From Clostridiales bacterium (lineage in GTDB: Bacteria > Bacillota_A > Clostridia > Christensenellales > Aristaeellaceae): 10,839 nucleotides of DNA. Under the pieces are notes generated by a model. It ran no database searches, was not told where the DNA came from, and was given only the letters and a program-made list of their open reading frames with translations. Shown here in pieces: positions 7,091 through 10,839 of the stretch (within the stretch, counting starts at the first letter, position 1; every line of letters starts with the position of its first letter). Made by a program: the position numbers and the translations under genes. Where the stretch lies: contig JAIKWN010000104.1 of the NCBI GenBank assembly GCA_024684665.1, forward strand, positions 1-10,839. Direction: 5' to 3'.

Positions 7091-7663
7091 ATGAAGATCC
7101 GGCCTCATCGCATCGGTTATCTCGTCTTGTACGCTCTCTGCCTGCTCTGCATCAGCGACACGGTCTTCACCATTTTCTGCCAGGTCACCGGGCGGGAAAA
7201 CGCAATGGTCTCCTCCTTCGGCTTTCTTTCCTATCTCATCACTGCCGCTGCGCTGGTCTACGGTTCCACTTATCTGCGCTCCCGTACGGAGATTTCCGGT
7301 GGAACACTGCGCACAGTGGGTCCCGTCATGCGCCTCCCGCGGGAAGGAGAACCGCGCGCCAACTTCCTCTTCCGGCAAGGTTCGCTGGATATGAAACTCT
7401 GGGACAAATCCTTCCCGCTGTCTGAGCTTGTGCGCTACGGATATGCCGAGGACATGGGCGTTCCCCGTGTCGATGAATCGGAGGCAAAGCCTTCCGGTTT
7501 CATGCCCGTGCACGAGATCGCTTTCATCCTGACGGAGAATCGCCGCTGCCACATGAACGCTGGCGCCTATTCGGACAAACAGATCCGCCGTTTGGTCGAA
7601 GAAATCAAAAAGCAGACCGGCCTTTCGCCTGAAGGCAAGCTGCTTAGTCTGCTTGAAAACTGA
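7091..7663 (+). CDS. Two-helix membrane protein of unknown function, possible PH-like domain
   Basis: I do not recognise this 190-residue protein by name. It has two hydrophobic helices near residues 8-31 and 41-62 joined by a short polar turn, then a soluble part of about 125 residues. The basic N-terminus (MKIRPHR) and the Arg residues after helix two (LRSRTE) predict that both ends are cytoplasmic. The soluble part reads as alternating short strands (EISGGTLRTV, FPLSELVRYGYAED, HEIAFILTENRRCHMN) ended by an amphipathic helix (SDKQIRRLVEEIKKQTG). That order resembles bacterial PH-like domains such as bPH/YcxB-type proteins; this is inference from pattern only. It forms its own transcription unit, with a strong promoter and a terminator, divergent from the ABC exporter operon. 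A functional link to that exporter is possible but unproven. Confidence 0.75.
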   Translation: MKIRPHRIGYLVLYALCLLCISDTVFTIFCQVTGRENAMVSSFGFLSYLITAAALVYGSTYLRSRTEISGGTLRTVGPVMRLPREGEPRANFLFRQGSLDMKLWDKSFPLSELVRYGYAEDMGVPRVDESEAKPSGFMPVHEIAFILTENRRCHMNAGAYSDKQIRRLVEEIKKQTGLSPEGKLLSLLEN

Positions 7664-7667
7664 GTAG

Positions 7668-7695
7668 AAGCGCCGTTTAAGGCGGCGCTTTTTTT
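7668..7695 (+). terminator. Intrinsic terminator after the membrane protein gene
   Basis: An 8-bp stem, AAGCGCCG (7668-7675) with CGGCGCTT (7683-7690), closes a TTTAAGG loop and runs into seven Ts (7689-7695). It starts 4 bases after the stop codon. The opposite strand lacks a T-run, so termination of the convergent aldolase operon here is weaker or absent. Confidence 0.92.
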
Positions 7696-7706
7696 AATGC
7701 CTAGAA

Positions 7707-8576
7707 TCAATCCATGCACCCGAAGACACGAATGGCCTTCATGACGTCTTGTCTCATCGCCTCGCGGGCTGCCATGGATACCGTGGAGAAGAAGACCGGG
7801 GCGTTCGCTGTGCGCATCTTTTTGACCGCTTCTTCCGCAGCAGCGCCACCCGCCTTATCCATGTAAGTAAAGTAGTTGATCTTTCGCACACCGGCCTCAA
7901 TGGCTTTCCGGAAGTCCTCCGGGCTGACGCCGCTGCCGCCATGCATGACCACTGGAATGCCGCTCGTCGCCTTCCGGACGTCGCGAACCACATTAAAGTC
8001 CAGCTTCGGCGCTTTCAGGTAGATGCCATGCGTTGTTCCGAAGGAGCAGGCCAGCGCATCGATGCCTGTTGCTTTCACGAACTCGGCCGCAAGCGCGGGA
8101 TCGGTATAGATCTTGGTATCATCGTCTTCTCCAGAACCGTCGCCGAGACCCGATTCCCTGCGACCCATGGAACCCAGCTCCGCTTCTACAGCGGCGCCGC
8201 GTGCCTTCGCCATGGTAACCGCCGCCTTAGTGTTTTCGACGTTTTCTTCATAAGGCAGGTTGCTACCGTCGTACATGACGCCAGTGAAGCCTAAATCGAG
8301 GGCATGCTCCAGATACTCAAGCGTTTCGCCGTGGTCAAGGTGCACGCAGATTGGCACGTGCGCGCGCTTCGCTTCCGAGAGCATTACCGGGCCAAGGATA
8401 TCGATCGGCACCCATTCCTCGTGACACTGTGCAAACTGCAGCACGAGGGGCATGTTCAGCGCTTCTGCCGCCCGCACGTTGGCTTCCAGCGACTCCAGGT
8501 TTGCGGCGTTGAATGCGCCGACTGCGATCTTCTTTTCCTCTGCAATGGCGAGAATCTCTTTCAGATTGACAAGCAT
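7707..8576 (-). CDS. Class II ketose-phosphate aldolase (fructose-bisphosphate aldolase family)
   Basis: This 289-residue zinc enzyme splits a ketose phosphate or bisphosphate into dihydroxyacetone phosphate and an aldehyde. Family landmarks: HLDHG (79-83) with catalytic Asp81 and zinc ligand His82, MYDGS (101-105), EAELG (131-135) with Glu133, FGTTHG (179-184) with zinc ligand His183, and VMHGGSGV (210-217) with zinc ligand His212. Length and layout match the GatY/KbaY/FbaA group. Two blocks deviate: GTTHG where GTAHG is common, and KINYFTYMD (232-240) where KxNxxT(E/D)L is common; the second lies in the substrate-phosphate region and may signal a different ketose. I chose the ATG at 8576 because AGGAGG (8582-8587) lies 5 bases upstream; the longer frame to 8633 would overlap the kinase. 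It is the last visible gene of the sugar operon, so a catabolic role is more likely than glycolysis. Confidence 0.92.
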   Translation of the reverse strand: MLVNLKEILAIAEEKKIAVGAFNAANLESLEANVRAAEALNMPLVLQFAQCHEEWVPIDILGPVMLSEAKRAHVPICVHLDHGETLEYLEHALDLGFTGVMYDGSNLPYEENVENTKAAVTMAKARGAAVEAELGSMGRRESGLGDGSGEDDDTKIYTDPALAAEFVKATGIDALACSFGTTHGIYLKAPKLDFNVVRDVRKATSGIPVVMHGGSGVSPEDFRKAIEAGVRKINYFTYMDKAGGAAAEEAVKKMRTANAPVFFSTVSMAAREAMRQDVMKAIRVFGCMD

Positions 8577-8586
8577 CGTTTCCTCC

Positions 8587-9693
8587 TCAGTTGACGGGCC
8601 AGCCGGCCCGGATTCTTTTTTCAAGCTCTGCAAGGGGCAGAACGCCCGCCGCCGCCTCGTATTCTGTCACCGCCATGGCTCCCTCCGCAGCGGCCAGGCG
8701 CACGCAGTCCTCTGGATCTCGGCCCTCCGCCGCCGCAGCCAGAAACGCTGCGATGCTGGAGTCGCCAGCGCCCGATTCACTCCGAACGCGTGGAGCATGA
8801 AAGCAGGGCATGCAGATGCACCGGTTCTGCCAGATGGCGGCGTCCAGTCCGAACTGTTTTCCCACGCGGGAAAGTCGTTCCCTGTCCGCTGTCGCAAGCG
8901 CCATTCCCGCCGTTCCGCACTTGATGAGCGCCGCCGCACAGCCGAGGGAAAGCGCATGCCTTGCGAGAGGCAGAACGTCCTTTTCCAAGGAAAGGTGCCC
9001 CACGGGATCACCGCTCTCCGCTGTCAACGTAGCCCATTTCTCCCGGTCCAGCATGAAGCAGAGTTCTTCATAGCTCGGCACGAAGAAGTCTGTCTCAGGC
9101 AACACTCGCGTAAGGAGCGCCTGCCAGTCCGTCTTCCCCGCCGGGCTCGCGGGATCCACCGACGTGAGATCCAGGCTCGTAGCCGTTTCCTGCGCTTTCG
9201 CCCGCCGAAACATCGCGAGCAGTCCCTCTCCTCCGTCTTCATGCATTCTACGCATCAGAGTCGGATAGCCGAAGTGAAACACCGCCGCGTCCGGAATAGT
9301 CTCCCACGGGATGTCCTCCGCGGTAAAGGTATCATTCGCGCCGGGATTGTGAAGGAAGATCCGGTCGCTCCCGGGCACAGCAAGGACTAAAGTGTAACCT
9401 GTATCAGAGGCAGGGTCCACGATCAGACCACCGGCGCCCCATTCCGCAAGCAAAGAACCCATCAGTCGTCCGAAAGCATCATCCCCCACCTTGCCGAGGA
9501 GCGTGACATCGAGCCCGATCTTTTTCATCGCTAGTCCGGCATTGCCAACACTTCCACCAAGGCACATAGCGGCCTGCCCCACCTGAGTCAGCCGCCCAGG
9601 CCGGAAGACACTCTGCGGAGTAGCGCCAGATTTCTCCGGGAAAGCGGGCGTGATATCCAGGCAGATATGCCCTGCAGATACAAACCGCTTCAT
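8587..9693 (-). CDS. PfkB-family carbohydrate kinase
   Basis: This kinase transfers the ATP gamma-phosphate to a sugar or sugar phosphate. With the ATG at 9693 it has 368 residues, somewhat longer than the usual 300-340. It shows substrate-site Asp13 (CLDI), the GGSVGN motif (46-51), LLGKVGDDAFG (65-75), and the C-terminal PfkB signature SGAGDSS with anion hole and catalytic base Asp311 (GAGD 308-311). The extra length lies mainly in the middle (about 195-300), around a cysteine-containing stretch CICMPCFHAP. Two upstream in-frame ATGs (9735, 9720) fall inside or at the edge of the terminator hairpin; at 9693 a GGGGTGA box (9701-9707) stands 7 bases before the ATG. It sits between the sugar permease and the aldolase and should produce the phosphorylated ketose the aldolase cleaves. 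The substrate is unknown. Confidence 0.9.
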   Translation of the reverse strand: MKRFVSAGHICLDITPAFPEKSGATPQSVFRPGRLTQVGQAAMCLGGSVGNAGLAMKKIGLDVTLLGKVGDDAFGRLMGSLLAEWGAGGLIVDPASDTGYTLVLAVPGSDRIFLHNPGANDTFTAEDIPWETIPDAAVFHFGYPTLMRRMHEDGGEGLLAMFRRAKAQETATSLDLTSVDPASPAGKTDWQALLTRVLPETDFFVPSYEELCFMLDREKWATLTAESGDPVGHLSLEKDVLPLARHALSLGCAAALIKCGTAGMALATADRERLSRVGKQFGLDAAIWQNRCICMPCFHAPRVRSESGAGDSSIAAFLAAAAEGRDPEDCVRLAAAEGAMAVTEYEAAAGVLPLAELEKRIRAGWPVN

Positions 9694-9720
9694 TCCTGAT
9701 TCACCCCGTTCCGTCTGCAT

Positions 9721-9746
9721 AAAAAAGAGCGGCAAATGCCGCCCTT
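9721..9746 (-). terminator. Intrinsic terminator hairpin between sugar permease and kinase genes
   Basis: Read on the minus strand, AAGGGCGGC and GCCGCTCTT form a 9-bp stem (one G-T pair) around an ATTT loop, followed directly by a T-run (six Ts counting the stem's last bases). It begins 6 bases after the permease stop codon and ends 27 bases before the kinase ATG. Its place inside a co-directional gene set suggests partial termination or processing. Confidence 0.8.
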
Positions 9747-9752
9747 CAGCGA

Positions 9753-10709
9753 TTATTTCGACTTCTTTGTGCTACGCAGGAAGTCCACATAAACTGCCAG
9801 CAGGATGACCGCGCCCTTGATGATGTACTGCCAGTCGGAGTTGACGCCCATCAGGTTAAGGCCGTTGTTCAGGATGCCGATGATGAGCACACCGATCAGT
9901 GTGCCACCCAGCTTGCCAGAACCGCCAGCCATCGACGTTCCACCGACAACGACCGCCGCGATGGCATCCATCTCCGCGCCGTCGCCACTCGTGCAGGTGC
10001 CAGAATACAGGCGGCTTGCGATCGTAATACCCGCAAGGCCTGCCATGAGGCCGGAAAAGCTGTAAACCACAAACTTAACTTTCGCCGTCGAGATACCAGA
10101 GAACTTCGCCGCTGTGTCATTGCCGCCCACTGCATAGACGTGACGGCCCATCTTCGTGCGGTTCAGGAAGAGAACCGCGACGATAAAAACGAGGGTCATC
10201 GTCACGACCGGGGTCGGAACCGGACCGACGTAGCCCGCGCCCAGGAATTTCCAGGCATCCGTCATGCAGCGGATCGGCTTGCCACCGGAGTAGACATAAG
10301 CAATGCCCTTTGCGATGTTCATGGAGGCTAAGGTCACGATGAACGGCGGGATCTTCGTAAGGGCGATGACGAGGCCGTTCAGCAGGCCAAAGATCAGGCC
10401 GGAAAAAATCGCGATCAGGATGCCGACGATCTCGGGCATGCCGCCCCAGACGACGGCCGCTGCGCCCAGAACGCCGGACATAGCGATGATGGAGCCGACG
10501 GACAGATCAATACCGCCGAGGATAATGACCATCGTCATGCCGCAGGCCAGCATGAGGTTTGTGGAGCTCTGACGGAGCACGTTGAAGATGTTCTTCGTCG
10601 TGAGGAAGGTATTGTGTGTCGTGGGGAAGATGTACAGGAAGAGTACCATTGCAAGGAGCGCACAGATGATGCCCAGGTTGTCCACGAAATACCGTTTAAC
10701 CGCTTTCAT
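9753..10709 (-). CDS. Sugar ABC transporter permease, RbsC/XylH-type
   Basis: This 318-residue membrane protein is the translocation subunit of a carbohydrate-uptake-type-2 ABC importer. It has a short cytoplasmic N-terminus, about eight to ten hydrophobic helices, the hallmark MTMVIILGGIDLSVGS block (58-73), the GRHVYAVGGNDTAAKFSGI loop (188-206) that contacts the ATPase, and the AVVVGGTSMAGGSGKLGGT block (252-270). Ribose, xylose, galactose and allose importers share these, so the substrate cannot be named. The start has GGGAGGG about 8 bases upstream, inside the preceding ATPase gene; only two bases separate that stop from this ATG, so the two are translationally coupled. The periplasmic-type sugar-binding protein is not in the window and should lie beyond the right edge or elsewhere. 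Confidence 0.94.
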   Translation of the reverse strand: MKAVKRYFVDNLGIICALLAMVLFLYIFPTTHNTFLTTKNIFNVLRQSSTNLMLACGMTMVIILGGIDLSVGSIIAMSGVLGAAAVVWGGMPEIVGILIAIFSGLIFGLLNGLVIALTKIPPFIVTLASMNIAKGIAYVYSGGKPIRCMTDAWKFLGAGYVGPVPTPVVTMTLVFIVAVLFLNRTKMGRHVYAVGGNDTAAKFSGISTAKVKFVVYSFSGLMAGLAGITIASRLYSGTCTSGDGAEMDAIAAVVVGGTSMAGGSGKLGGTLIGVLIIGILNNGLNLMGVNSDWQYIIKGAVILLAVYVDFLRSTKKSK

Positions 10710-10711
10710 TG

Positions 10712-10839
10712 TCAGTTCCCTCCCGCGTTTTCTTCCGTCGCAAGCTTCATGATGGCCTCCTGGCTGAGTTCCTGCCAGGGGATGCAGCCCGTAATCCGGC
10801 CGTCATACATGACGTACACGCGATCGGACATGTTGATGA
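10712..10839 (-). CDS. Sugar ABC transporter ATP-binding protein, C-terminal end only
   Basis: Only the last 42 codons are present. They read INMSDRVYVMYDGRITG, then IPWQELSQEAIMKLAT and an ENAGGN tail. The SDR(I/V)xVMxxGRI(T/V)G pattern followed by an E-x-IM-LAT helix is the standard C-terminus of the duplicated ATPases of carbohydrate-uptake-2 importers (RbsA, MglA, XylG). The gene continues past the right edge, so Walker motifs cannot be checked. It is followed after two bases by its cognate permease. Confidence 0.88.
   Translation of the reverse strand, partial: INMSDRVYVMYDGRITGCIPWQELSQEAIMKLATEENAGGN

Noticed and set aside
6949..7092. N-terminal extension of the ABC ATPase up to an ATG at 7092
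   Set aside because: It would overlap the divergent gene's promoter, lacks family similarity, and a GTG with AGGAGG at ideal spacing lies at the point where homology begins.
8577..8633. N-terminal extension of the aldolase to 8633
   Set aside because: It overlaps the end of the kinase gene; AGGAGG stands 5 bases before the ATG at 8576, which also matches the family start.
8452..9390. Long plus-strand ORF of 312 codons opposite the kinase and aldolase
   Set aside because: Arg/Ser/His-rich shadow of well-supported genes on the other strand, caused by GC-rich codon usage.

Overview
The window looks like chromosomal DNA of a low-G+C-phylum but GC-rich anaerobe, most likely a Clostridia member of a gut or rumen type. 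I infer this from strong AGGAGG ribosome binding sites, sigma-A-type promoters, an XRE regulator with a DUF5680-type tail, and a compact gene style; no single marker fixes the genus. Gene density is high except in the first 460 bases and at 1133-1796, which are more AT-rich and hold no confident gene.

Left part. A truncated, unrecognised minus-strand reading frame runs off the left edge (1-241). A plus-strand XRE regulator with a DUF5680-like C-terminal domain follows (461-1132). A 660-base intergenic stretch then carries a strong three-tier hairpin, a weak small minus-strand ORF and a near-consensus promoter. That promoter starts a three-gene plus-strand operon: malQ (4-alpha-glucanotransferase, 1797-3371), tsaD (tRNA t6A synthesis, 3403-4461) and a HAD phosphatase (4473-5198).

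Middle part. A two-gene ABC-2 type transporter lies on the minus strand, ATPase (6040-6948, GTG start) then permease (5267-6043), with a 4-base ATGA overlap. Divergent from it is a monocistronic gene for a 190-residue two-helix membrane protein (7091-7663) with its own promoter and intrinsic terminator.

Right part. A minus-strand sugar uptake and catabolism operon enters from the right edge: the C-terminus of a RbsA/MglA-type sugar ABC ATPase (10712-10839), a RbsC-type permease (9753-10709), a PfkB-family kinase (8587-9693) and a class II ketose-phosphate aldolase (7707-8576). The likely route is import, phosphorylation of the sugar, and retro-aldol cleavage to triose-level products. The sugar cannot be named from sequence. 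An intrinsic terminator hairpin sits between permease and kinase, so the two enzymes are probably expressed below the transporter.

No mobile element, CRISPR array, tRNA or rRNA was seen. The most distinctive items are the orphan kinase/aldolase sugar operon with its internal terminator and the membrane protein with a possible PH-like domain.
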